Notes: generated from the sequence alone by a model not told the origin. Positions 23,059 to 34,770 are shown, numbered from the stretch's first letter. The stretch: DNA of 64,000 bases from Chrysoporthe austroafricana (GCA_001051155.2 JYIP02000009.1:434001-498000), one strand, 5' to 3'. Numbers and translations are program-made.

Positions 23059-25053
23059 ATGGCGAGCCTGAACGATTTTCCGGACGAGATCATCCGCCAC
23101 ATCCTGGAGTACGTCCCTCCCCGCCAGGCCTACAACGAGCTGCCGCTGGTCTCGAGACGGTTCAGGCACCTCGCGAGCGAGCTGCTGCTATGGAAGTGCT
23201 ACTGCCAGACCTCCTTCCGCTACTGGCAGCCCGAGCACCGCTTCGGCGAGAAGCTGAAGGCGGGGGCGTCCCACACGGACTGGAGGCATCTGTGGGGGAT
23301 GCGCCAGCGCCGCAACGACTACTGCGCGCGGCTGCTCGACCAGATCATAGCCACCAAGGTCGGGCGCGTGGAGAAGCTCTCGAGGATATGCCGGCTGGGC
23401 TATGACGTGAAGGACTTCCTCCTGGAGCAGATCAAGACGCCCGACACCGTGGACGATGTGCTCGCCAGACGGTAAGGCGCGTGGTCCCTTTACCCTGAGG
23501 CCCTCCCGCTGACTGCCACCAGATACTTCGCCAACACCGCACTGTCCAGCATACACCGGGGCGTCGCCATCCAAGAGTGGATTCACTACCAGCTCTCGCC
23601 CCAGACCGCCCGCGGCATCGACCGCGCGCTTGCCGCCTTCGACATGTTCTTCATCCGCGGGGAGGACGACGACATCGACGACACATGCGCACTGCTCGAC
23701 CGGCTGGCCGAGGAGTTCCTTGCGGATCAGAAGGGCTTCGATGAGTCATCCACGCGCGACAAGGCACTGGCCCTGCTGAGGTGGATGAGAGATAAGGACC
23801 TGACGGGCATAGAGAACCCGGCGCAGAACTACCGCCGCCTACGGAATTGTCTGATCGGGTACGCGCTGCGGGACGAGAAACACCCCTCGATTCACCCGGT
23901 GTCGTGCGCGATCTACGTGTGTCTGGCGGAGAGGGTCGGCCTGCCTGCGGCCTGTTGCGCGTTTCCCAGCAATGTCCTCGCTGTGGTCACGGCGCCTGAG
24001 GGATACGACCTGAACGGGGACGAGGTAGAGACTCCTACCGCGGACGGCGACAGGATGTTCCTCGACCCGTACTCCTCGGACGAGGAGGTCCTCGTGGGCG
24101 ATCTGCGCTCCCAGCTTGCCGATCTCCAGCTGGTGCACGGGGACGGCGCGTTCCTTATTCCCGCCCCCAACCAGGTCATCGTGCAGCGAGTCGGGCAGAA
24201 CATCAAGGTGACGTTCCACGACTTCGTGCACCAGGGGGAGATGCTCCTCCCGGTCGAGGAGATGGCGACCCTCCGGAACGACCACATCGCCTCCCGGCAC
24301 GTCGCGGAGGCGGCGGTGTACGCGGTCCACTGGGCCAACCTCATGATGACGCCCGTGACCAACCTGCACTGGGACGGCCCGCTCGACCACTTCCTGCACT
24401 ACCTCACGCACTGCTTCCCGGAGGACGCCTGGCTGGTCGAGGAGTACATCGTGCCGCTGTACGCGGTCTACACGCAGACCGTCCAGCCGCGGCGCCGGTT
24501 CACGCTCGAGAACGTCCCCGAGGTGCTGCACCTGATCCGCAACTCGGACAACCGGACGCCGACCGTCAACCGGCGGTACACGCAGGAGATCCAGCGCACC
24601 GTGTGGTACAGCGTGGGGCAGGTCTTCCGGCACCAGCGGTACGGGTACATCGGGATCATCAACGGGTGGGGCCAGAAGGGCACGTCGTCGCTCCCCGCGG
24701 CGCACAGCTTGTCGATGGAGGAGGTCATGGACGAGATGTCGGACTCCGGCACGGACAGCGACACGCTCACGGCGAGGCTCAGGAAGAAGGTCTTCTACAC
24801 CTGCCTGTAAGTAAACCCCCGCCGGCGGGGATGGAGTGATCTCGGAGGGGGCAACAACGTGTATGCTGACGATATCCACAGGACGCTGAAGCACGACCGC
24901 TCCGTCATTGCGCAGGATGCGATCGAGATCATCCACGACCCGTCGTGCGTCCCTGACCTCCTGATCGAGGCGGCCGGGCAGTTCTTCAAGAGGTTCGACC
25001 GGGAGACCTGCAGGTTCGTGTCGAACATCAAGGAGTTCTTCCCCGACGACTAG
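23059..25053 (+). CDS. FBXO21-like F-box protein with transglutaminase-like and YccV domains
   Basis: Three exons, 23059-23471, 23523-24806 and 24882-25053, encode 622 residues. An F-box opens the protein (about 1-45, LNDFPDEIIRHILEYVPPRQ), so it should serve as substrate receptor of an SCF ubiquitin ligase. The middle (about 200-380) resembles the SirB1/transglutaminase-like region (RNCLIGYALRD, HPVSCAIYVCLAERVGLP). The C terminus (about 480-615) is a YccV/hemimethylated-DNA-binding-type domain (YSVGQVFRHQRYGYIGIING). This three-part order is that of animal FBXO21; substrates in fungi are unknown to me. The introns, 51 and 75 nt, keep frame. The ATG at 23059 sits right before the F-box. Confidence 0.9.
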
Positions 25054-25468
25054 GCGGGCACTGGTCCGGTATCTTCTTCCGTGTGGCTATTGGATTCAAG
25101 CGGGGGCGGAGGAGAGGCAGTTAGAGACTATTTGCGACCCCCCAGTACGCCTTTTGTAATGCTAGTCGAGACTAAATGGATAGCCTTAATTCTTCGAGAG
25201 TGAGGGAGAAACTTGCGACTGTTTTGTAGCGAGCTCAGTCCAGGCGGGCAGGACGCCCTCGACGAGCCCCCTCGCCCGTGGACGGGCTGCAGCCCACCGC
25301 GTGTTTAAACATAATGTAAGCCACAGGCGCACCAGCCAGTCTCAAGCATCTAGCAAGATGGATGTTACTTCAGCAGCAGAGTGAGCATGGCCCCGGCTGG
25401 GGTCCAGCGCCGCAACACGGTCTATATAAACTCTACGATCGAGTTAGTTTGAACCAATCAAAATTCAG
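25054..25468 (+). promoter_or_regulatory. Gap before the tRNA gene, with TATA box
   Basis: The region carries the 3' end of the F-box gene. TATATAAA at 25423-25430 lies 39 bases before the tRNA 5' end, and a CAAAATTCA stretch directly precedes it, an arrangement common at fungal RNA polymerase III tRNA genes. Confidence 0.5.
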
Positions 25469-25637
25469 GCTGGTATGGCCGAGGTACGTTTGACGACCGC
25501 TCTCCCGCGCGCGAAGCGCAACGACGACGGGCGGCGCTAACCCCGAAACACGCAGTGGTCTAAGGCGGCAGATTTAAGTACTATCTTGACACTCTGCTAT
25601 CCGAAAGGATGCGTGCGTTCGAACCGCACTGCCAGCA
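25469..25637 (+). tRNA. tRNA-Leu (anticodon UAA) with two introns, one of them spliceosomal-looking in the D-loop
   Basis: All parts of a class II tRNA-Leu are present. Acceptor stem GCTGGTA (25469-25475) pairs with TGCCAGC (25630-25636), discriminator A25637. D-stem GCC (25478-25480) pairs with GGC (25564-25566). Anticodon stem GCAGA (25568-25572) pairs with TCTGC (25593-25597); anticodon TAA is 25575-25577. The long variable arm is 25598-25612 with ATCC/GGAT, and the T-arm GTGCG TTCGAAC CGCAC spans 25613-25629. A 13-nt intron at 25579-25591 sits in the usual place after position 37, and its CTTGA can pair with the anticodon region. The unusual part is 25484-25555, 72 nt inserted between nucleotides 15 and 16 of the D-loop. 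T-runs at 25650-25653 and 25659-25663 can end polymerase III transcription. The fold is perfect once both introns are removed, so the gene looks functional. Confidence 0.9.
25484..25555 (+). other. 72-nt spliceosomal-type intron inside the tRNA D-loop
   Basis: The insert starts GTACGT, contains GCTAACC (branch-site type) 13 to 19 bases before its end, and ends CACGCAG. GTACGT donors also occur in the BUD20, SKN7 and UCH genes of this window, and the length matches their introns. Removing it restores GAG/TGGTCTAA, the standard leucine D-loop with G18-G19. The insert splits the polymerase III A box: TGGCCGAG stays at the left, the closing GG lies 72 nt away. I see no bulge-helix-bulge that would suit the tRNA endonuclease. 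That the spliceosome removes it is an inference. Confidence 0.75.
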
Positions 25638-25647
25638 TTGGCACATG

Positions 25648-25664
25648 ACTTTTGTCCCTTTTTG
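25648..25664 (+). terminator. Poly-T terminator of the tRNA gene
   Basis: Two T-runs, TTTT at 25650-25653 and TTTTT at 25659-25663, lie 13 to 26 bases after the tRNA end, as expected for RNA polymerase III termination. Confidence 0.6.
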
Positions 25665-28254
25665 GCGTTTTGCTCCCTATAGGATGTCTTCCTCTAGGTG
25701 TGTGGTTTTCTTTTTATTTTATTGATCGTCTTTGCTTTTCTTCACGGCCTCATTGGCGTGCGGGGCCCTCTGCGCCTTCGACGTGACATGGCAGCCAGGG
25801 CGCGGCGACGTCACCACGCCCTAGGTTGGACGCTGGATGGCTCCGGAGTTCGTACTCCGCAGGTCGCCGCGGTACATAAGCAGGAATGGGGCAGGGACGA
25901 CGTGGTTTCTACGAGGCTCGAGTTCTACGCAAGGAGACATGGCAGCCGCCCGCGAGACGACAGAGTGAAGCAAGGGGGTAGGGAAGGGGAAAACGGGAGA
26001 GCACGACGCTGCTGGACCACGAGTTTTGCCAGGTGGTATCCTGAGTTTTGCAAATATACGAGGATATTCTACCCGGCGCGAGAAGGTGGCCCACGGAGTG
26101 CAGGAAGGCAGTGGGCGTGGGGGGATAAGATGGCCACGGATTGTGTAGTCTATGACGAGAAGGCGGAGGAAAATATCCGGATGAATCTGGGCCTACGTCG
26201 TCCAGTTCAGTTGCCAGCACCCATAGCATGCCAGACACATCCCTCTCTGCCCGACGGCCCGCGGAGATGTCTACAATGCACCTATGGTATGTTGCGGTTC
26301 GTGACGGGTGAACGACCGAACCCCACGAGTCCCCACGGGACGAGGGCTTCCGTCACCTCTGCATGGCGCTCGCTGTCCACCGGCGGCCGATGTCGTGTCT
26401 GACGATTCGCATCGCACCACGCTTACACACGCAGCGAGGACGTCCTCGCCGAGGTCGTTCGGCGTACAGGCACGGCCCGGCCGACTGGAATGGTGGCGCT
26501 GCCATCGATGTTTCGGGGCACCGGCGGCGCCAAAAGATGACATGCAGGGCCGATCCGCGACGGAGATCTCGGGACACTGGGTGACTGGGCAGTCCGAGGA
26601 AACGTCGCCCTCCCCCGCTGTCTCTGGCGGGATGTCTAGCATGTTTTTCTGAGACAGCATTCCAGAGCAGCCGAGGCTGTTCCGTGACCGCGTGGCGCCC
26701 GACGTTATTGGCCGGCTGACTGTCTGAGGGTGATCACGATGCGAGCTGCCGTGCCCGCCGGGCGCAGCGCGTGTCGTGTTCAGCGGCACGTGAGAGGTCT
26801 CTGGGCGACCCGACTATCGAACAGCTCGCCGCGCGGCTGAGTTCGCTGCCGGCCGGGTCACGTCGATCTCTAGCCGAGAGCAGAAACTCTACCCCCCTCC
26901 AGGACGGTGCACAAAGGACCGTGGCTGAGACGCCTGTATAACCGAGCCGCTGGACCCTGTGCCTGGTGTGCCTGGTGGTTCGATAGGGCCGAAGTGCTAG
27001 TAGTGCTTGGCATGGTCCGATGAGCGGTTTCTGTCGTGCGTCCCAAAGCAGAAAGGCTGGCGGGAAATTTTGTGACCAAGCTGCCCCCCGTTGGGGAATG
27101 GGGGAGAGGCGCGTAGATAGAGACCACTGCGCTGCACTGCCCAGGGAGGACTTGGGGAGGAGGAGGACTGGGGGTTTCCAGCCTCGGTCCTCTAGACATG
27201 GAGCCCTCTCAGGAGTGGGAACTTGAGCTCTCTCCTGGGGGGCGTGCTGGGGCAGCCAGCCAGCGTTCCGGCTCTCGCGCGGTGCCTCAGGGGGGCCTGT
27301 GCGGGCTGGCCCTGTCCTCAGGCTGGTGCTGCAGCCGCGGCTGTCGTGTCGCGTCGGCAGGTGCCGCCCGCCATCGATGGCACATGAGCCACATGGGAAG
27401 TGATCTAATTAGATCCTCCCGGACCCGTAGGCTCATGCCCGTCATCCGGAACCGCCTCGCTGGGGCCCTTGGTGGCTTGCCGGGCGACTCGATAAGGTTC
27501 CAAGGTTGCAGCTCAGGGTCCCTCGAGAGACTGGTCTAGACCGCCGGGCGCCCGGAGGGGGAGGGTTAAAAAAAAAACGTGGGGGAGCGTGACCAAGACC
27601 TTGGGGACGTGAGCCACGGGCGTCGAAACAAAACGACGCTGAGGGACCCGGTGGGACGGCACAAGGCCTGGCAGGCTCACGAGGTGGGCTGGCCCGTGTC
27701 ATGGACAGGCACGGCTCTCTGGGCATTTTAACCCCCAGGAGCCCTGCTGGCTCGCTCTCTCCGAGGCGCCTCGGGCCTGGTGACGACAAGGCTTGGTCGA
27801 CAAGCCGGGGCCCAGCGAGGTGTGAGGATGGCGTCAGGGACGGGGGACCTGTCTCGGAAGGGCCGTAGGCAGAGGAGACCAGGTAGTCGACCAGCCACCG
27901 AAACGGCGAGGCCCTCTGGCATGTGGCCATCGTGAGTCCTGATCAAGTAACCCGATAGGGGTCGGCAATGGTAGCGGACGGGCTGGCTGTGTCCTGGGTG
28001 ACCTCTTGACTGTCTCGGGACGAGGGCTGTACCAGCCAACGTGTGCCGGTGTTTGAGATGGCAGCAGCAGGTGCTATCTGATGATAGAGACGGCAGACCG
28101 CGCACGGCCTGCCATGACCCATCCATACGCCATACGCGCGCCCACCAAAATCTCGCACGTCGCGTGATGGAGACGGGTTGCAGCCCGGTATGGCATAGTA
28201 TCCCGGGCGCAGGGCCACACGGTACGGGGACGCTGGCTGGGAAGAGGAAGAGAG

Positions 28255-28295
28255 GAGAGGCAGAGACAGAGGCAGAGACAGAGGCAGAAGAGGGG
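28255..28295 (+). repeat. GGCAGAGACAGA-type short tandem repeat
   Basis: Three imperfect copies of a 12-base unit built from GGCAGAGACA. No coding role is apparent. Confidence 0.6.
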
Positions 28296-29108
28296 GGCGG
28301 GCGTGGTGGTCAACCGCCACGGGGCTGAGGATCGCCAGTGATTTCCACCCAAAGAGGGGACATTGGACCGAAAAACAAGATCCTTCATCAGAGAGGCCCA
28401 AGCCGACCCCACCGCTCTGGTCATCTCTCTCTCGCGGAGAGTCAGTGATATGTAGGTCGAGGCAGGACGCCAGCCCGTGGTTGGCCAGCGCGGATCGCCA
28501 CACGCCTGGGTCCTCCAGAGCCGTCGGGACGGGCTGTCGGGGACGGCGCGAGAAAAGAAATGCCAAACTCTGATCTCTGCTCGTCGTGGTGGTGGACGGG
28601 ACATCACAGGTCGAGCCTCCTACCAGATGTGGTCACCTTACGTAGCAGGCCGCCAGAGCTGCCCAGCACTGAGCAGGCACAGGTACAGGTACCATAGCAT
28701 GTACCTACAGAGGATTAATCTCGGGCCTCCACCGCTGGAGGACGAACCAGAAGCGCCCGTTTCTCCAGTGGACACCCGTGAAGACCCCACCCACCCAGAC
28801 ACGCCAGCACCAGCAGACGCCCTGAAACCCTGATGCCCTGCTACCCTGACCACCCTGACACGCCGCCCCTGGCGCCCTCTCTCGCCTGCCCCAAGCCGTC
28901 CCCCCCAGTGCCCTCCCCCCCAAAGCTGGCAACAAGTACTGTACCGTGTGCCAAGCCTGGCAGGCTTTTTTACACGCTACCGCAGCCCACCTGGTTGCCA
29001 CCTCCCTGGGCGGAGGGACAGGCTAGGCCTAGCACTGGCTAGGTACTTAGCAGCTAGCAGCACGGGGGGGCAGCGGGGCGGGCAGCAGTGACACCTCTCC
29101 TGAGCGGG

Positions 29109-29208
29109 CGAGAGAGACACAGACAGAAGAAGAGAGAGGGAGAGAGAGAACGCGAGCGAGAAAGAGAGAAAGAGAGGGGGAGAGGGGGGGAGAGAGAGAG
29201 CGAGGTGA
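29109..29208 (+). repeat. GA-rich purine tract
   Basis: About 100 bases almost without pyrimidines, mainly GAGA units with G-runs. Such tracts can form non-B DNA and bind GAGA-type factors; nothing more can be concluded. Confidence 0.7.
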
Positions 29209-29643
29209 GATGTGTGACGAGGAGGGGGAGGGGCGCGCTTGCAATCTGGCAATGCACGGTGTGGCCCGCCGGGCTGCTTGCCAGCTGGGGTTCCTCACCT
29301 CTGGGTGAAGATCGCCCTCGGATCTTGCCCATTTCTGCCTCCCATTCCTTGCTCCGCGCCATGTACTTATGTAGCTATGTGCCTAGGTAGCGGCCAAACC
29401 CCCGTCCGGCAGCCCAGTCACGGCCCAGCAAGGTGAGGTCAACAGAGAGGAGGAGGCAGAGGAGGCGGCGGCGGAGGGGGAGGAGAAGCAGCGGCGGCAG
29501 CAGCAGCAGCCAGGTTGGAAATAGGCAGGCCAGGCAAGATCGTCGACCATATCTGCTTCGGGACTGGGCTAGGAACTGGGACTGGACTGGCTTGGATTGA
29601 CCCTGGGGGAGGGCTTGCTCCTTTTTTCCTCCTCCTCCTCGAA

Positions 29644-29677
29644 CAGCGACAGCGACAGTGACAGTGACAGTGACAGT
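29644..29677 (+). repeat. CAGCGA/CAGTGA hexamer repeat
   Basis: Two CAGCGA units followed by three CAGTGA units. Confidence 0.7.
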
Positions 29678-30797
29678 ACGCACGGCGCCGCCTCCCACTC
29701 TTCGTGCTGGCCTCAGGTTGACTTTCGAGGTCAACCCCCCCCCCCAAAGCCCAGTGCCCAGAACCCAGGCGTCCTGCGCAACCTTATCGATTTCTATATC
29801 CTCCACACACACCACCACCACACTCACATACACACACGCCCCCCCCCCAGCCACGGACGTCAGCGCTGTCCTCGCGAGGTTGGCCCTGTGTGTGCGTGTG
29901 CCGTCTCTTGGGGGAGAGTTTGACTCCCGGTCCCTCTAGTCGGGTTCCCCTGCTCATCCAGCAAATTGGCTCTCAAGAATTCTTCATCCTGTCTCCAGCA
30001 ACACGACACGACACGGGCCTGGCTTGCACTGCAACTGCAACTCCGGACCTGGACGCTGGACAAGGCCCTGCCCGCCCCCGACCTGGCCTGACCTTGAGCT
30101 GGCCTGATCTGGCCTTGCCTGCCCTCGCCCTACCTACGAACGAGACCGCATTCCAAACTAGGCCAGGACGGCCCCCCAGCAGAGCAACTATTGAACCAGC
30201 ACGGCGGTACTTGACTACCTAGGCTGCCCACGACGAACGCCCACCACCAGACCCTCCACCCCCCCTCCCAGAAACACCAATTTCTGGCGAAATCGCCCTG
30301 CCGAGCGCAATCCAAGACGAGAGACTTCCAGCGCCTTACTCGCCCTCGAACCCCCTTGCGTCCCCCCTCCAGGGCTGTGCACGGCATCGCGAAGACCGCC
30401 CCCCCCGCCTCGCTCGCTGCGGGCGCGGCCATTACGTAGTTGGCGACATCGAGACTCGTCCTGAGATCGCGATCGAGAGAGACGCCCGCCCCGGCGCTCC
30501 TCCCGCCCTCCCACCGCCGAACGTTCGGAATACCCGAAGGGGCTCGCGGACCAGCGCGCATGGGCTTTCCGGGGGCTACAAGAGCATAAGACACACCTGC
30601 ACCCTGCCGGAGAGCGCGCGCCGCGACGCTGGCTGTGTTTGCGGCCCATATCGCCCCGACAGCAGCGCAAGCCCGGTGTGCACACACACTCATACAAACG
30701 CACGCACACATATATACACAGGCACGCCTGACGGGACGTCGGACGTCTAGTTGCACGGCACGTACGCAGGCACACAGTTCAACCCGGCGGCTCTGCC

Positions 30798-33085
30798 ATG
30801 CCGCCACCAGAAGGCGATATGGCTGCGCCTAGTGGAGGAAGCAGCAATTCCAGCGACTTTGTACGTCTCGCTGGTCGCCAGCAAATTGTTGCTACTTTTT
30901 AGTCCTTTTTAGTCCTTTTTTTTCTTCTCGTTTTCTGCTTTTTTCTGCAGAAGGGAACCCAGAACTAACGACGCGACGGCCAACTAGGTCCGCAAGCTCT
31001 ACAAGTACGCCCTGCCTGTCCGTTCGCCCTCTACGAGACCGCAGTTCGCACTAACCATCAGGAGTGTAGGATGCTGGAAGATCCCCAGTATGCGTCCATC
31101 GTCCGGTGGGGGGATGGCGGCGACAGCTTCGTCGTACTCGAGGTGAGTCCCTGAGCGCCCAGCCAGGCGCCCTGACAGTGATGGGGGCCGCTCTTCTGAC
31201 CCGTACTCCCGGCGACAGAACAACCAGTTCACCAACGACATACTGCCCAAGCACTTCAAGCACAGCAACTTTGCTAGCTTCGTCCGGCAGCTGAACAAGT
31301 ATGACTTCCACAAGGTCAGGCAGAGCGAGGAAAACGGCCAATCTCCATACGGTCCCAATGTTAGTAGCGCGTGCCGTGTCATGACACCTGTAGGGTCAGC
31401 AGCTCACCACTGTCGTCGCAGGCCTGGGAGTTCAAGCATCCCGACTTCACGATCCACAACAAGCGCAACCTGGACAACATCCGTCGTAAGGCGCCGGCGC
31501 CTAGGAAGGCGGCGCCTACTGACGACTCGTTCCAGGCTAACCAGGTGGCGCTCCTCACTGAGCAGCTCAACGCGACGCAGCACCAGGTCCAGCAGCTCCA
31601 GGAGCACGTCGGCCAGCTGACCAGCAGCAACAAGATCCTGGTGGACGAGCTCGTGATGCTGCAGAAGAACGCCAAGATCACGAACCAGGTCAACAGCGAG
31701 CTGCTCACCCACCTGAGCAACCTCGACGAGCACAGGCGCAACAGCCGGCACTCGGCGCACTCGAACCACTCGGGCCAGTCGTCCAACTTCCACAACGGTG
31801 CCCTCGGCGTGCTGCCCGACGGCAACGATGAGCCCTCGATCGAGCTCCGCCGGGCGCGGGACCTGCTGAACGCGATCGAGCCCGACCCGCCCGCAGACCG
31901 CGCGTTCCAGAGGTTATCCGTCGCGTACCAGGCCAACTCGCCTCCGGACTCGGCGGCCAGCTCGTCGATCATGTTCTCCCAGCCGAGCTCTGCGGTCCTG
32001 CCGCCCAACATGATGGGCGCCCCCTTCATGGAAGACCCCCGGCATCTCGTCTACCCCGCAGGGCCCAACGTCGGCATCGATCCCTTCCATCCCGACCATG
32101 TCAACCACCTGCCGTTCCCCCTACCCCAGGGCCCGCCGCCCGAGATCCCGCCCCAGATGACACCCCAGGACAAGAAGAGGGACGACTCGCTGTGGGGCGC
32201 GAGAAAACCAAGAATCTTCCTGGTCGAAGATGACAGGACCTGCTCGAGGATAGGTTCCAAGTTCCTGTCCCAGATAGAATGCTCGGTAGAGCTCGCGGTA
32301 GGTTTCGAGCCGTCCAGACAGGCCGGGGGAATAACGCTGACGCCCTCTGCAGCAAAACGGCGAGGAAGCCGTCAACAAGATAAATCAGGAGCCGGATCGG
32401 TTCGATGTCATCTTCATGGATATCATCATGCCCAACATGGACGGCGTGTCGGCCACGGTATACATCCGGACGGTCTCGCCGACTGTGCCGATCATCGCGA
32501 TGACGTCCAACATCCGAGCCGAAGAAATCGCCCACTACTATCAGTTCGGTAAGTAAACCCCCCTCCCCCGCCCTCGGTGTGATGGGAGCTGAGCAGCCTG
32601 CAGGTATGAACGACACATTAGCAAAGCCCTTCACGAAAGAGGGGATGGTCAAGGTCGTGAAGAAATACTGCCGACACCTGCTTAAGAACCCCAACGCGGC
32701 GGACCTTGAGCCCAACGGAGGCCCCATGACGGGTATTGGCGTCTCAACGCCCACGTATAATGCCCCTCCCGCGGTCTCAGGTCCCGGCATGAAGTTCGAG
32801 ACCACGCCCATCAACTCTCCGGCGACGAGCAGCTCGTGGCACTCGCCCGGCCAGCAGCTGGCGCAGCATACATCCCCCAACATGGATGGGGGGTACATGG
32901 CAACCGGCGGCGCCATCAACGTCAGCGGTCCCCAGATGGTCATGACCCCTGGTGGGTCGTTCGCGCCGCAGATGGGGACGCCGACGATCCCGCGGATGTC
33001 AGGAGAGATGGGCGGTGGTGGTGAGCCGCCCGGGAAGCGCCAGCGCATGTACACGTCCGGGGTCGGGTCTGCCTTCAGGCAATAG
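30798..33085 (+). CDS. SKN7: SKN7/PRR1-type HSF-domain response regulator
   Basis: Seven exons (30798-30860, 30988-31004, 31070-31142, 31219-31359, 31422-32297, 32353-32548, 32604-33085) join to 615 residues. Skn7 is the nuclear transcription factor at the end of the fungal His-Asp phosphorelay and controls oxidative-stress and cell-wall genes. Seen here: an HSF-type DNA-binding domain (about 20-125, [35 protein letters not shown]), a coiled-coil (about 145-200), and a receiver domain (about 363-475) with acidic pair in FLVEDD, phospho-acceptor Asp413 in [11 protein letters not shown], Thr441 and Lys463. All receiver residues are intact. The C-terminal 140 residues are Pro/Gly/Ser-rich and end in a basic KRQRMY segment. 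Exon 2 is only 17 nt but is required to make RKLYKMLEDPQY. Confidence 0.95.
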
Positions 33086-33551
33086 AGCCGCCCTGCCACC
33101 GCCCAGGACGTATCGCGTCCGAGTAGCCACCCGCAACAACATCCACAGCCACATCCATAAAAAGAAAAAAAGTTGTGTGCATTTGTCGTCATGCGCTGTG
33201 CCTGTTCCCCCCCGGGACAGGCCCGTTGGTCGGTACCTTCCAAGCTTCATATCCAGCCGGGAGACACAGTACCCAATGTTCCGCGTCTTTCGGCCTCCTT
33301 TTTTCGATTCCCAGTCAGTCCTATCATGTTTCGCGACGAGATAGAAACACGGTCCAGTCGCATGATATCCCGGGTACCCGTTTTTTTCGGCCTGGCTGTT
33401 TCGGGTTGTTCTTCAACTCTCATGAGCGGCGTTTGGGGGGAGTATATTCCATCTCCGGGTCCTCAGCGAGGGGGCACCCGAGAAGTTTGCTGTATTAACT
33501 CGTGGTTTTTTCCCTCTTCTTCCTACAAACCTTCCAACAATCTCTCGCGCG

Positions 33552-33580
33552 CTCTCTCTCTCTCTCACACACACATATAT
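33552..33580 (+). repeat. CT/CA/TA compound microsatellite
   Basis: A run of CT units passes into CA and then TA units, downstream of SKN7. Confidence 0.75.
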
Positions 33581-34730
33581 CTACCCTCCCTTTCATTGGA
33601 TTTCCGCGGTTGGGCATGCCGGGTGCATCTTCTTAGAGGCGGAAAGGACGGAGGACGGGCGGGAGGCCGAGCAGGAGAGGCTCGGCCCCCTTCATCACAC
33701 GAGTCCCTGCAGGGCTCGCGTCCACTGGGTACCGGCAGGCGAGGACCTTCCCCCCGGCCAGCATGGCATATGTAGAGCAGCCTGGCGCGGGGGAAAGGGC
33801 AGCGCACGTCAGGATAGCTAGGAAGAACCTAATGAGAAATGTTGCATTTCAGCGTTCCGCGCGCACACACAAAAACACACACACAGTGGGTGAATCTCGT
33901 GATGGCCTTAGAACCCGTGGCGGAATGCGGCCCCGTCTTGTCGAGAGGGTTGCGCTGGAGGGGGGCTGGGGGAGTAGGGAAAGGGCGCTGTTGACACTTG
34001 TCTCTATCGGGCGCTGTCGTCGAAGGGCGAGGTGCTGAAGTGCGAAAAAGCTGGACTGGCTTTCGAGGGCGACAGTCGAGGAAATTCGTGTCGGGCGACA
34101 GCTGACGCTGGTCCTGCACGGCGCTGTCAGGGACGGAAACAGCTGTCTCACTGAGGAGGGAGGGTTAGAGGGAAGGGGGGATAAGCGGCGAGCCCTGCGT
34201 TTTTGTGTGAGGCACCAGCAAAAAACAGCGACAACAACAACGACGACGGGTCCCAAGCTTCCCGCCCACGGGGCTCGCGCCCGATGCGGCTGGCTGCGCT
34301 GGCTGGGCCTTGGCTGACCTGGGCCAGCCCGCGACAAGATCACGAGAATATCTGGTCCGGCCTCCACACACCGAGGGAAGGGTCCAGGTTCCCCCCAAGT
34401 CTTGATACCGAGCCTGCGGGAAGGGTTTGGAGGGGGGGTAGGGCCAACGCTTGAGGCTCCCCTAGGGTGTGCGCACGCGCGAGGGGCGTGAGCGGACCGG
34501 GATGCTGAGTCGCGCGGCGCCCGGGGTGTGGGGGGAGGGGGATGGGGAGGTCGTATTCTGAGATGTCGGCGGGAGGCGTGGCCTTGCTGCTGCTGTGCCG
34601 CGAGACGGGGTCGCGCGCGCGCGCGCGCCATGGCCGTGTTTCTTGTGACGTCGAGATGTGGTTTTTCGGTCCGGTCGGTTCGCATGGATGGGCGCCTGGG
34701 GCTCGCTGAGGCGGGTGAGGAGGAAGGGCG

Positions 34731-34770
34731 AGGGAGGAAGGGCGAGGGAGGGAGGGAGGGAGGGAGGCTG
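34731..34770 (+). repeat. GGGA-type repeat
   Basis: Repeated GAGGGAGG/GGGAGGGA units on the plus strand; potential G-quadruplex-forming sequence. Confidence 0.6.

Larger units (their letters stand above)
25665..30797. other. 5.1 kb gene-free region upstream of SKN7
   Basis: GC-rich sequence with many overlapping open frames on both strands, none with family motifs or clean composition. It contains purine tracts, triplet and hexamer repeats (listed separately) and C/T-rich stretches towards 30.8 kb that look like a leader. A long regulatory region or untranslated leader for SKN7, or non-coding RNA, is possible. Confidence 0.5.

Noticed and set aside
23839..24936. 365-codon open frame antisense to the F-box gene
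   Set aside because: The composition is a reflection of GC-rich third positions of the sense gene; no motifs.
25698..26402. 234-codon plus-strand frame opening with a hydrophobic stretch that looks like a signal peptide
   Set aside because: It starts at GTG in a T-rich patch, and the remainder is Arg/Gly-rich without pattern; chance is more likely.
29040..29210. Possible short direct-repeat array such as CRISPR
   Set aside because: The units are purine microsatellite without spacers, and the genome is eukaryotic.
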